NCBI RefSeq assembly: GCF_037414475.1
Contig: NZ_CP147913.1
Span: 8,024,501-8,088,500, forward strand
DNA from: Myxococcus stipitatus
Lineage (GTDB): Bacteria > Myxococcota > Myxococcia > Myxococcales > Myxococcaceae
Direction: 5' to 3'
Length of the DNA stretch: 64,000 nucleotides
Part shown: positions 35,460 through 43,207 of the stretch, one piece after another
Position numbering within the stretch: the stretch's first letter is position 1
Layout: each line of letters starts with the position of its first letter
The notes under the pieces: generated by a model
Database searches by the model: none
What the model was told of the DNA's origin: nothing
Seen by the model: only the letters and a program-made list of their open reading frames with translations
Program-made: the position numbers and the translations under genes

Positions 35460-36623
35460 ATGCGGCTGCTGACGCGCGCACGGCTGGAAGCCACCCGGGC
35501 GCCCCGGGCGAAACGGGCGGCGGACTTCGACCGCGCGGTGGCCGAGTTCTTCATGCGCATCGCCCTGGAGGAAGCCGCCAAGGGCCTGGGCCGCACCAGC
35601 CCCAACCCCGTGGTGGGCGCCGTCCTCGTGAAGGGCGGACGCATCATCGCCCGCGGCTACCACAAGAAGGCGGGCACGGCGCACGCAGAGGTGGTGGCGC
35701 TGGAGGCCGCGGGTTCTCGCGCCCGGGGCGCGGACCTCTACTCGACGCTGGAGCCGTGTGACCACTATGGCCGCACGCCGCCGTGCAGCCTCGCCATCAT
35801 CGAGGCGGGAGTGCGGCGGGTCTTCTGCGGCTCGGCGGACCCGAACCCCAAGGTGAGCGGCAAGGGTGTGGCGCGGATGCGCCGCGCGGGCGTGAAGGTC
35901 GTCACGGGGGTGCTCCAGGCCGAGGCCGACAAGCTCAACCGCCCCTTCTTCAAGGCCATCCGCACGGGCCTGCCGTGGGTGACGCTGAAGGCCGCGGCGA
36001 CGCTGGATGGGAAGCTGGCCACCGCGACGGGTGACTCGCGCTGGGTGACGGGCGAGAAGGCGCGCGAGTGGGTGCACCGACTGCGCGACTCCGTGGACGT
36101 CATCCTCGTGGGCGCCAACACCGTGCGCCAGGACGACCCCAAGCTCACCACTCGCCTGGCGGGCGGCAAGGGCAAGGACGCGCTGCGCATCGTGGTGGAC
36201 AGCCACCTGCGCCTGTCTCCGCGCTACACCGTCTTCAGCCAGAAGAGCTCGGCGCGCACCATCATCGCCACGCTGGAGGACCCGGAGGGCCGCAAGGCCC
36301 GGCGCTTCCTCGCCCAGGGCGTGGAGGTGTGGAAGATGCGCGCGAAGGCGGACCGGGTGGACCTGAAGGCGCTCTTGCGCAAGCTGGCGCGCTCGGGCCT
36401 CAACCACGTGCTGGTGGAGGGTGGGGCGGAGATGTACGGCTCCTTCCTGCGCGAGCACCTGGCGGATGAGCTGGCCCTGTTCCTGGCGCCCAAGCTCCTG
36501 GGCCGCGAGGGACTGTCCTGGGCCGGAGACCTGGGCGTGAAGGAGATGGCCCAGGCCCTCGCCGTCAAGGACCTCTCCTTCGAGCAGCACGGCCAGGACA
36601 TCCTGCTCCAGGCCCTGCTGTAG
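35460..36623 (+). CDS. ribD: Bifunctional riboflavin deaminase/reductase RibD
   Basis: A 387-residue enzyme catalysing the second and third steps of riboflavin synthesis. The deaminase half (about residues 33-170) has the zinc motifs AHAEVVAL and LEPCDHYGRTPPC; the reductase half (about 175-387) has PWVTLKAAATLDGK and LVEGGAEMYGSFL. A 30-residue basic prefix precedes the usual start (FFMRIALEEAAKG); initiation at the internal ATG near 35553 is possible. Confidence 0.96.
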   Translation: MRLLTRARLEATRAPRAKRAADFDRAVAEFFMRIALEEAAKGLGRTSPNPVVGAVLVKGGRIIARGYHKKAGTAHAEVVALEAAGSRARGADLYSTLEPCDHYGRTPPCSLAIIEAGVRRVFCGSADPNPKVSGKGVARMRRAGVKVVTGVLQAEADKLNRPFFKAIRTGLPWVTLKAAATLDGKLATATGDSRWVTGEKAREWVHRLRDSVDVILVGANTVRQDDPKLTTRLAGGKGKDALRIVVDSHLRLSPRYTVFSQKSSARTIIATLEDPEGRKARRFLAQGVEVWKMRAKADRVDLKALLRKLARSGLNHVLVEGGAEMYGSFLREHLADELALFLAPKLLGREGLSWAGDLGVKEMAQALAVKDLSFEQHGQDILLQALL

Positions 36624-36737
36624 CGGCCTCCTCTTCGGCTGTTGCCGGGTGGAAGCCGTCCTGATGCTCCGCTGAAGCGTGTCGGTGCATGGCGGACACC
36701 TGGGGCCCGCGAGGGTGGCGGCTCGAGACTCTCGGGT

Positions 36738-36754
36738 ATATGCCCGGGGCATAT
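36738..36754. repeat. Palindrome covering the ribE start codon
   Basis: ATATGCCC-G-GGGCATAT, eight bases each side of one, includes the first two bases of the ribE ATG and no Shine-Dalgarno sequence is visible. The rest of the 129-base ribD-ribE gap has no RFN-type riboswitch signature. Confidence 0.45.
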
Positions 36755-37415
36755 GTTCACCGGGCTCATTCAGGACATCGGCAGGGTGGAGCGCGTCATC
36801 CCCGGCGGGATGACGGACTTGTGGATTCGCACGTCGCTGGGCGCGGCGTCCTTCACGTTGGGCGAGTCCATCGCCGTGGATGGCGCGTGCCTCACGGTGG
36901 TGGAGCGCACGGGCGACACGTTCCGTGTGCAGGCGGCGCCGGAGACGCTGCGGCGCACGACGCTGGATGCGGTGCGGCCGGGCGACAAGGTGAACCTGGA
37001 GCGGGCCCTGGCGTTGGGGGACCGGCTGGGCGGGCACCTGGTCTCTGGCCACGTGGACCAGGTCAGCACGGTGTTGGAGACCCGGCCGGAGGGGGGCTCG
37101 TGGGTGATGGTCTTCGGGCTGCCGGAGTCCATGGCGCCGTACTTCATCGAGAAGGGCTCGGTGGCCATCGACGGCATCAGTCTCACGGTCAACACCGTGG
37201 GGGCGGACCGCTTCAGCGTGCAGCTCATCCCGGAGACGCAGGAGCGCACCACCCTGCGGGGCAAGGCGGTGGGCGCCCGGGTCAACCTGGAGGCGGACCC
37301 CATTGGCAAGTACGTGGCGCGCCTGTTCCTGCTCCAGCGAGGGCAGGCGGGGGGACTCCAGACGGGTGGGGTGACGGAGGCGGCCGTCCGGGCGGCGGGG
37401 TTCGGCGCGCCGTAG
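36753..37415 (+). CDS. ribE: Riboflavin synthase alpha chain
   Basis: A 220-residue enzyme dismutating two lumazines to riboflavin. It has the two lumazine-binding repeats (MFTGLIQDIGRVERV at the start, LGGHLVSGHVDQVSTV about residue 90) and IDGISLTVNTVG. The ATG at 36753 begins the universal MFTGLI sequence and is therefore certain, despite the palindrome that covers it. The genes that often follow it (ribBA) are absent; ribH comes 40 bases later. Confidence 0.96.
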   Translation: MFTGLIQDIGRVERVIPGGMTDLWIRTSLGAASFTLGESIAVDGACLTVVERTGDTFRVQAAPETLRRTTLDAVRPGDKVNLERALALGDRLGGHLVSGHVDQVSTVLETRPEGGSWVMVFGLPESMAPYFIEKGSVAIDGISLTVNTVGADRFSVQLIPETQERTTLRGKAVGARVNLEADPIGKYVARLFLLQRGQAGGLQTGGVTEAAVRAAGFGAP

Positions 37416-37455
37416 CAGGCGACGCCGGGGCCCGGGGTGGTGTAGGAAGCGCCGC

Positions 37456-37959
37456 ATGCCTCGCTACATCGAAGGTGACTTCCTGCCCCCCAAGGGCCGC
37501 TTCGCGATTTGTGTCGCCCGCTTCAACGGCTTCATCACCGAGGAGCTGGCCAAGGGCGCCGTCGACACGCTGGTCCGCCATGGCGTGGCGGACGCGGACG
37601 TGGACGTGTACCGCTGCCCTGGCACCTATGAGCTCCCTGGCCTCGTGCGCCGCGTGACGGAGTCCCGGCAGTACGTGGGCGTCATCGCGCTGGGCGCCGT
37701 CATCCGTGGCGGCACGCCCCACTTCGACTACGTGGCGGGCGAGTGCGCCAAGGGCATCGGCGCGGTGGCCTTCAACGCGGCCGCGGCCAACCCCTCCACG
37801 TCCGTCACCTTCGGCGTGCTGACGACGGACACGGTGGAGCAGGCCATTGACCGCGCGGGCGTGAAGGCGGGCAACAAGGGCGCCGAGGCCACGCTGGCGT
37901 GCATCGAGATGGTGAACCTGTTCTCGCGCATGTCCAACCTCGACACGAGGAAGGGGTAG
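37456..37959 (+). CDS. ribH: 6,7-dimethyl-8-ribityllumazine synthase
   Basis: A 167-residue subunit of the icosahedral or pentameric lumazine synthase. ICVARFNGFITEEL, RCPGTYELPGL, IALGAVIRGGTPHFDYV and FGVLTTDTVEQA are the family's substrate-binding segments. nusB starts three bases after its stop. Confidence 0.97.
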   Translation: MPRYIEGDFLPPKGRFAICVARFNGFITEELAKGAVDTLVRHGVADADVDVYRCPGTYELPGLVRRVTESRQYVGVIALGAVIRGGTPHFDYVAGECAKGIGAVAFNAAAANPSTSVTFGVLTTDTVEQAIDRAGVKAGNKGAEATLACIEMVNLFSRMSNLDTRKG

Positions 37960-37962
37960 GCG

Positions 37963-38385
37963 ATGGGCGCGCGCAGAACAGGCCGTGAGCGGGCGTTGCA
38001 GGCGCTCTACCAGATGGAGATGGCGCAGGGCGCCTCGGTGCATGACGCGCTGGAGTCCGCGTGGTCCGCGTCCGAGGAGGGCAAGAGGGACCCGGACGCG
38101 GTGCGGTTCGCCCGGGAGCTGGTGGAAGGTGTGCAGGGCCACCGCGCGGAAATCGACCGGCTCATCGAGGCGCACAGCCACAACTGGCGCTTGGACCGCA
38201 TGTCCCGCATCGACCGCAACGTGCTGCGCGTGGGCATCTTCGAGCTGAAGTACCGTCCCGACATCCCTCGCAAGGTCACCATCAACGAGGCGGTGGAGCT
38301 GGGGAAGAACTTCGGGACGGAGGAGTCCAGCGCCTTCGTCAACGGCCTGTTGGACCGGGTGGCGGTGGCGTTGAACAAGGCGTGA
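37963..38385 (+). CDS. nusB: Transcription antitermination factor NusB
   Basis: A 140-residue all-helical RNA-binding protein that acts with NusE at boxA of rRNA operons. RRTGRERALQALYQMEMAQG opens it, and WRLDRMSRIDRNVLRVGIFE and TINEAVELGKNFGTEESSAF are conserved. Last gene of the rib run. Confidence 0.96.
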   Translation: MGARRTGRERALQALYQMEMAQGASVHDALESAWSASEEGKRDPDAVRFARELVEGVQGHRAEIDRLIEAHSHNWRLDRMSRIDRNVLRVGIFELKYRPDIPRKVTINEAVELGKNFGTEESSAFVNGLLDRVAVALNKA

Positions 38386-38417
38386 GAGCCTGAGTCCCCA
38401 GCAAAGGAGGACGCGCC

Positions 38418-38909
38418 GTGAGCCAGACGACGACGCACGACATCGGGATGGAGGGCCTGGACTCACTCGGCGGAGTGGACGCCCTGTGTCTCTTTGTTGC
38501 GGAAGATGACCGGCCGCTGCCGGCCACGGCGGGTTACGTGGACTGGCGCTTGTGCGGCGCGTTGTCGCGGGTGCTCCAGGGCGGGTTCTTCTCCGGCGCG
38601 AAGGATGACTGGCTGCTGTTGCCCTCCGACGGGAAGCTGGGGGTGCCTCGCATCTTCGTCGTGGGGCTGGGGCGCAGGAGCCAGTTGGACGCGGGGGCGC
38701 TGGGCGAGGCGCTCGCGTCGGCGGGCAAGGTGCTCAGCCGGGCCCGGATGGAGTCGGTGGCGCTGGAGATACCCGCCGGAGGCGCGCTGGATGACGCGGC
38801 GCGGGCGGAGGGATTCCAGAGGAGTTTTTCGCCAGCGTTCAAGGGCGGACGCGTGGCCCTCCTGGCGGACAAGGGGCTCGTCCGGCTCCTACCAGCCAGG
38901 AAGGGTTGA
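38418..38909 (+). CDS. Isolated M17 leucyl-aminopeptidase N-terminal-domain protein
   Basis: A 163-residue protein matching only the macro-like N-terminal domain of cytosol aminopeptidases: DALCLFVAEDDRPLP, VLQGGFFSGAKDDWLLLPS, RIFVVGLGRRSQLDAGALGE. The C-terminal metal-binding peptidase domain is absent, so it should have no peptidase activity; such domains can bind nucleotides or DNA. The GTG start has AAGGAGG at 38404-38410, an excellent ribosome site. It lies 58 bases upstream of the chemosensory operon and after nusB; which unit it belongs to is unclear. Confidence 0.75.
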   Translation: MSQTTTHDIGMEGLDSLGGVDALCLFVAEDDRPLPATAGYVDWRLCGALSRVLQGGFFSGAKDDWLLLPSDGKLGVPRIFVVGLGRRSQLDAGALGEALASAGKVLSRARMESVALEIPAGGALDDAARAEGFQRSFSPAFKGGRVALLADKGLVRLLPARKG

Positions 38910-38967
38910 GGCACAGCGACCAGGCAGGGCTTCTGTTAGAGTGGGGGACCGTCCGGGGCGTGTGCAC

Positions 38968-39342
38968 ATGCGTGTCAAGGTGCTGATTGTCGAGGACTCC
39001 AAGGCGTCGCGCGAATACATCGCGTCGACGGTGGAGGCCGTGGAGGGCATCGAGGCCATCGTGACGTCGAGCGGGTTCGAGGCCTTGAAGCTCCTGCCTC
39101 GCCATCGCTTCGACCTCATCATCACCGACATCAACATGCCCGACATCAACGGGCTGGAGCTCATCAACTTCGTCAAGAAGAACCCCAACTACCGCGACGT
39201 GCCGCTCTTCATCATCACCACCGAAGGGCGCGAGCAGGACCGCGACCGGGGCATGGCGTTGGGCGCGGCGGAGTACCTGGTCAAGCCGTTCGAGCCCGGG
39301 AGCCTGGAAAGGCTCCTGCGCCGGTACCTGAAACTGCCGTGA
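38968..39342 (+). CDS. cheY: CheY-like receiver protein (first in che operon)
   Basis: A 124-residue single receiver domain: VLIVEDSKASR, phospho-Asp in IITDINMPDINGLEL, Thr in IITTEGRE and Lys in YLVKPFEP. It is the first gene of the chemosensory cluster; its TGA overlaps the GTG of cheA, so it is probably CheA's phospho-acceptor. A GTG two codons upstream (38962) is an alternative start. Confidence 0.9.
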   Translation: MRVKVLIVEDSKASREYIASTVEAVEGIEAIVTSSGFEALKLLPRHRFDLIITDINMPDINGLELINFVKKNPNYRDVPLFIITTEGREQDRDRGMALGAAEYLVKPFEPGSLERLLRRYLKLP

Positions 39343-41825
39343 GCCCCCCGAGCAAGGCCCTGGCCGAGTTCGTGGCCGAGGCGACGGAGATTCTGGAGTC
39401 GCTCGGCAAGGACCTGCTCGTGCTGGACGAGCGGCGAGGCCAGGAAGCGGACCCGGAGCGGGTCAACGGCATCTTCCGCGCGGCGCACTCGCTCAAGGGG
39501 TTGGCGGGGTTGTTTGGCCAGGAGCGCATCTCACGGCTGGCGCATGGGACGGAGGACCTGCTGGACCGGTTGCGGCTGGGCAAGCTGCTGCTGGACGACG
39601 CGGTGCTCGACACGCTCATCGAAGCGCTGGATGCGTTCCAGGCGCTGCTGGCGGAGACGGCGAGGGGGGCGGAGACGGACGTCCTCACCCAGCGCGTCAA
39701 TGGCATGGCGGAGCGGCTGGCCCGGCTGGGGGAGCCCCCCGCCGCCCAGGACGAGGACCCGCTGGAGCGGTTGGAGTTGGAAGCCCAGGTGCGCTCGGTC
39801 TTCACCGAGTACGAAGAGCACCGGCTGCGTGAGAACGTGCGGCGCGGCGTGGCGTTGTGGCGCGTGCGCGCGGCGTTCGACTTGTCGGACTTCGACAAGG
39901 GGCTGGCGGACCTCAACACGCGGCTCAAGCCGATGGGCGAGGTCATCAGCACGCTGCCCTCCGCGCGGCCGGGTGGCGCGCATGGCATCGCCTTCGACCT
40001 CATCTTCGGCACGCAGGTGACGTTGACGGAGCTGGAGTCTGGGCTGATGGGGACACCGGCGGAGCTCTCGCCGCTGACGGTCCGGCCTCCGGAGCCCACC
40101 GCGGTGGCCCGGTCCGCGGAGGCCTTGCAGCGCGCGATGGAGTCACCCGCCATCGTGCTGGGCGCGCCTCCCACGGTCGACGCCGTCGCCGCTCCTCCAG
40201 CCCCCGCTCCCTCGAAGCGCGGAGGGAAGAAGCGCGGCCCTCGTGCCCCCGTGGCGTCCACGCCCGGAGGACAGCCGCTGCTCCCGCTCGGGGATTCGGT
40301 CCCCCATGCTTCGGCGGTTCCTGGGGGCGCGAGCCCGAGCGTGGTGAAGACGCTCGAAGGCCTGTCGCTGCCAGCCCAGGGGCGGGCGGTCTCCGGGCGC
40401 TTCCCGGCGGCCGAGGTACTGCGGTCCCACGCGGCCTCTTCGGAAGAGGGTGGTGGAGCCACGGCGGGAGCCACCGGCGCGGGGCCGTCGCTGGTGACGT
40501 ATCTGCAGGGCCCTGGAGGAAGGGCCTCTGTCCGGAAGGTGATGTCCTCGGCGGAGGCTCCGGGCAAGCCGCCTCCCGTGGCGGCGCCGACCGTGCCCGT
40601 GGAGCCCTCGCTGCGCTCGCTGACGCAGACGGTGCGCGTGGACATCGGCAAGCTGGATGGCCTCATCAACATGGTGGGCGAGCTGCTGCTCATCAAGGCC
40701 AACCTCCAGCGGCTCGCGGAGTCCGCGCGGCAGGATGGCGTGGTGCCGCTGTCGAAGCTGTTCGGTCAGGAGCTGGCGCGCGAGACGCGAGGCCTGGAGC
40801 GCAAGCTGGAGGCGCTTCAGGAGGGGCTGTTGGAAGCGCGCATGGTCCCCGTCGGCCAGGTGTTCGACAAGCTGGCGCGGCTGGTGCGTCGCATCACCCG
40901 CGACGCGGGCAAGGAGATCGACTTCGTCATCGGTGGTGGCGAGGTGGAGCTGGACAAGCTCATCGTCGAGGAGCTGAGCGACCCGCTGATGCACCTCATC
41001 CGCAACGCCATCGACCATGGCGTGGAGTCTCCGGACTCGAGGCTCGCGGCGGGCAAGTCGCGGCGGGCGGTGGTGGCGTTGCGCGCCGAGCAGAAGGGCA
41101 ACCACGTCGTCATCGAGGTGAGCGACGACGGCGCGGGAATCGACGAGCTGCGGGTGCGCGAGGTGGCGCTCTCGAGGGGGCTCATCACCTTCGCCCAGGC
41201 GGAAGAGATGGGGCGCCGCGAGCTGCTCAACCTCATCTTCCTCCCGGGGTTCTCCACCGCGCGCAGTGTGTCGGAGCTGTCCGGCCGCGGCGTGGGGCTC
41301 GACGTGGTGAAGAACAACCTGGGCAACCTCTCCGGCATCATCGACGTGTGGAGCGAGCGCGGGAAGGGCACGGCCTTCCACCTGACGCTGCCGGTGACGC
41401 TCGCCATCATCCGCGCGCTGGTGGTGGGCGTGAGTGCTCGCACGTACGCGGTTCCACTCAACAGCGTGCTGGAGATTCTCTCGGTGCAGCCTCGGGAGAT
41501 TCGCACCGTGGAGCGGCGCGAGGTGCTCGATGTGCGAGGCCAGACGCTCCCCTTCGTGCGGCTGTCGCGCTTGTTTGGCCTGCCGGAGCGGCCGGTGAGC
41601 CGGTACTTCGTGGTGGTGGTGGGGCTGGCGCAGGAGCGCCTGGGCATCGCCGTGGATGAGCTGCACGGCCAGCAGGACATCGTCACCAAGCCCTTGGGGG
41701 GACGGCTGCAGTCCGTCCGAGGGATTTCCGGAGCCACGGACCTGGGCAACCGGACGCCCGTGCTGGTGCTGGACGTGGCGGCGTTGCTCGAGGACGGACT
41801 CGCATTGGAGCGCAGGCGGGCCTGA
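39339..41825 (+). CDS. cheA: Chemotaxis histidine kinase CheA
   Basis: An 828-residue CheA starting with GTG. P1 HPt domain has the phospho-His in FRAAHSLKGLAGLFG (His50). Residues about 130-420 contain a poorly conserved region and a long Ala/Pro/Gly-rich linker in which no P2 domain is evident. P3 begins TVRVDIGKLDGLINMVGELL; P4 has DPLMHLIRNAIDHGVE, VSDDGAGID and SGRGVGLDVVKNNL; P5 (CheW-like) fills the last 140 residues. No receiver is fused, so phosphate must pass to the separate CheY proteins and CheB. Confidence 0.95.
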   Translation: MSPPSKALAEFVAEATEILESLGKDLLVLDERRGQEADPERVNGIFRAAHSLKGLAGLFGQERISRLAHGTEDLLDRLRLGKLLLDDAVLDTLIEALDAFQALLAETARGAETDVLTQRVNGMAERLARLGEPPAAQDEDPLERLELEAQVRSVFTEYEEHRLRENVRRGVALWRVRAAFDLSDFDKGLADLNTRLKPMGEVISTLPSARPGGAHGIAFDLIFGTQVTLTELESGLMGTPAELSPLTVRPPEPTAVARSAEALQRAMESPAIVLGAPPTVDAVAAPPAPAPSKRGGKKRGPRAPVASTPGGQPLLPLGDSVPHASAVPGGASPSVVKTLEGLSLPAQGRAVSGRFPAAEVLRSHAASSEEGGGATAGATGAGPSLVTYLQGPGGRASVRKVMSSAEAPGKPPPVAAPTVPVEPSLRSLTQTVRVDIGKLDGLINMVGELLLIKANLQRLAESARQDGVVPLSKLFGQELARETRGLERKLEALQEGLLEARMVPVGQVFDKLARLVRRITRDAGKEIDFVIGGGEVELDKLIVEELSDPLMHLIRNAIDHGVESPDSRLAAGKSRRAVVALRAEQKGNHVVIEVSDDGAGIDELRVREVALSRGLITFAQAEEMGRRELLNLIFLPGFSTARSVSELSGRGVGLDVVKNNLGNLSGIIDVWSERGKGTAFHLTLPVTLAIIRALVVGVSARTYAVPLNSVLEILSVQPREIRTVERREVLDVRGQTLPFVRLSRLFGLPERPVSRYFVVVVGLAQERLGIAVDELHGQQDIVTKPLGGRLQSVRGISGATDLGNRTPVLVLDVAALLEDGLALERRRA

Positions 41826-41853
41826 CGCGCGAGGCGGCCGGCTGCTATCCTCG

Positions 41854-42426
41854 ATGGCCGTGTCCCGGTTCGCCGCACTGCTCGACGACTTCTTCTTCCG
41901 TCCGGACGAGGACGTCAGCGGGCTGCAGGATTTCGCCGCCGGCAGTGACGGCGTGGCGGCACGTGCCCCGGAGGAAGTCCCGGAGGAGTACCTGGCCTTT
42001 CGCCTGGAGGGTGAGTCCTACGCGGTGCCCATCCGCGCCGTGCGCGAAATCTCCAAGGTGCCTCCGCTGACGGAGATTCCACGGGCGGAGCCGCAGCTCC
42101 TCGGGGTGATGAACCTGAGGGGGGAGCTGTTGCCGGTGTACGACGTCAAGGTGCGTCTGGGATTGGCGGAACGGGCGCCCGTGGTCGCCGGGCCCGACGC
42201 GGCGGTGGCGCCGAGAGACACGCGCATCCTCGTGCTGCGCACGGAGACGGGGCCCGCGGGCGTCTGGGTGGACAGTGTCGCGGGGGTGGTGAAGTTCAAG
42301 CCGTCCATGTTGGAGCCGCCACCGCAAGGGTTGAGGCTGGGAGACCGGGACTGCGTCGTCGCCATTGGCCGGCGGGGACCTTCGCTGTTCATCTTGTTGG
42401 ACGCGGAACAGGCGCTGTCGTCATGA
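41854..42426 (+). CDS. cheW: CheW-like adaptor with N-terminal extension
   Basis: A 190-residue protein: an acidic N-terminal extension of about 45 residues (RFAALLDDFFFRPDEDVS) and a CheW domain (YLAFRLEGESYAVPIRAVREI, LLGVMNLRGELLPVYDVKVRLGL). CheW couples CheA to receptors. The stop overlaps the next cheW start (ATGA 42423). ATG 41854 or the GTG two codons later may start it. Confidence 0.9.
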   Translation: MAVSRFAALLDDFFFRPDEDVSGLQDFAAGSDGVAARAPEEVPEEYLAFRLEGESYAVPIRAVREISKVPPLTEIPRAEPQLLGVMNLRGELLPVYDVKVRLGLAERAPVVAGPDAAVAPRDTRILVLRTETGPAGVWVDSVAGVVKFKPSMLEPPPQGLRLGDRDCVVAIGRRGPSLFILLDAEQALSS

Positions 42427-42947
42427 GGGACTCGGTGAACCTGCTGCCGCGGCTTCCCTCGGCCGGGCCCGATGCGCCGGGCGAGAACGCGGACAGCGTC
42501 GTGCAGCTGTGCGCCTTCTTCGTGGGGGATGACGAGTACGTGCTCGACATCCAGCGCGTGGAGGAGGTGCTGCCGCTGCAACGCGTGACGCCCATTCCGC
42601 ATGCGCCCTCGTTCGTCGAGGGCGTGTTGCACTTGAGAGGCGCCATCCTTCCCGTGGTGGACCTGCGCCGGCGGCTTCAAGGCCATCCTTCGGTGGAGTC
42701 GCGCAAGGCGCGGCTCCTGGTCTGCAAGCTGGGGACGCGGCGTGTCGCCGTGCGTGTGGAGCGGGTGGCGGAGGTGATGCGGTTGCGGAAGGGTGACATC
42801 AAGCCCGCGCCCGCGTTGGTGGTCGCGGGGCGCTCGCCCTTCGTGGTGGGCGTGTGCGGACCTCCGGACCGACTGCGCCTGCTGCTGGACTTGAAGGCCT
42901 TGCTGCGCGCGGAGCTGGAGAAGGACTCCGCGCAACCACCCAGGTGA
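42423..42947 (+). CDS. cheW: Second CheW-like adaptor
   Basis: A 174-residue CheW-domain protein (VVQLCAFFVGDDEYVLDIQR, VEGVLHLRGAILPVVDLRRR). It differs clearly from the first CheW, so the two may connect CheA to different partners. Translationally coupled to the first by overlap. Confidence 0.9.
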   Translation: MRDSVNLLPRLPSAGPDAPGENADSVVQLCAFFVGDDEYVLDIQRVEEVLPLQRVTPIPHAPSFVEGVLHLRGAILPVVDLRRRLQGHPSVESRKARLLVCKLGTRRVAVRVERVAEVMRLRKGDIKPAPALVVAGRSPFVVGVCGPPDRLRLLLDLKALLRAELEKDSAQPPR

Positions 42948-42964
42948 GCGCGAAGGGGACATTC

Positions 42965-43207
42965 ATGGAGCGCAGTGACGTGGACCACCCCCGCCGCATC
43001 CAGCATCTCTGCTTCGGCTTCATCCGCACCGTACCGAACGGGAGAGGCCTCGCGCGGAGGCTGCGCCGGATGGCGCCGGACACGTCGCTCACGTGGTCGC
43101 CCGAGGTGATGCGCACGGAGTGGGGCCGAACGCCGCTGGGGATGTGTCCGGGCCTCCACGTGAGTGGATTCAACGAGCGGAAAGGCTCGGACCGGGGCCT
43201 CACATGA
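42965..43207 (+). CDS. Small unknown protein inside the che operon
   Basis: An 80-codon frame with AAGGGGA a few bases before its ATG, 70 of 80 third positions G or C by my count, and a TGA that overlaps the ATG of the HEAT-repeat gene. These three signs support a real gene. The product is basic (HPRRIQHLCFGFIRTVPNGR, RRLRRM) with two Cys and no recognised domain. It might be an adaptor for the HEAT protein. Confidence 0.5.
   Translation: MERSDVDHPRRIQHLCFGFIRTVPNGRGLARRLRRMAPDTSLTWSPEVMRTEWGRTPLGMCPGLHVSGFNERKGSDRGLT

Noticed and set aside
36624..36752. FMN riboswitch before ribE
   Set aside because: None of the conserved RFN segments (for example AGGATAAG-like or the GGGTGAAATTCCC-type helix) is visible.
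35319..37457. 712-residue minus-strand frame
   Set aside because: Antisense to ribD and ribE; composition only.
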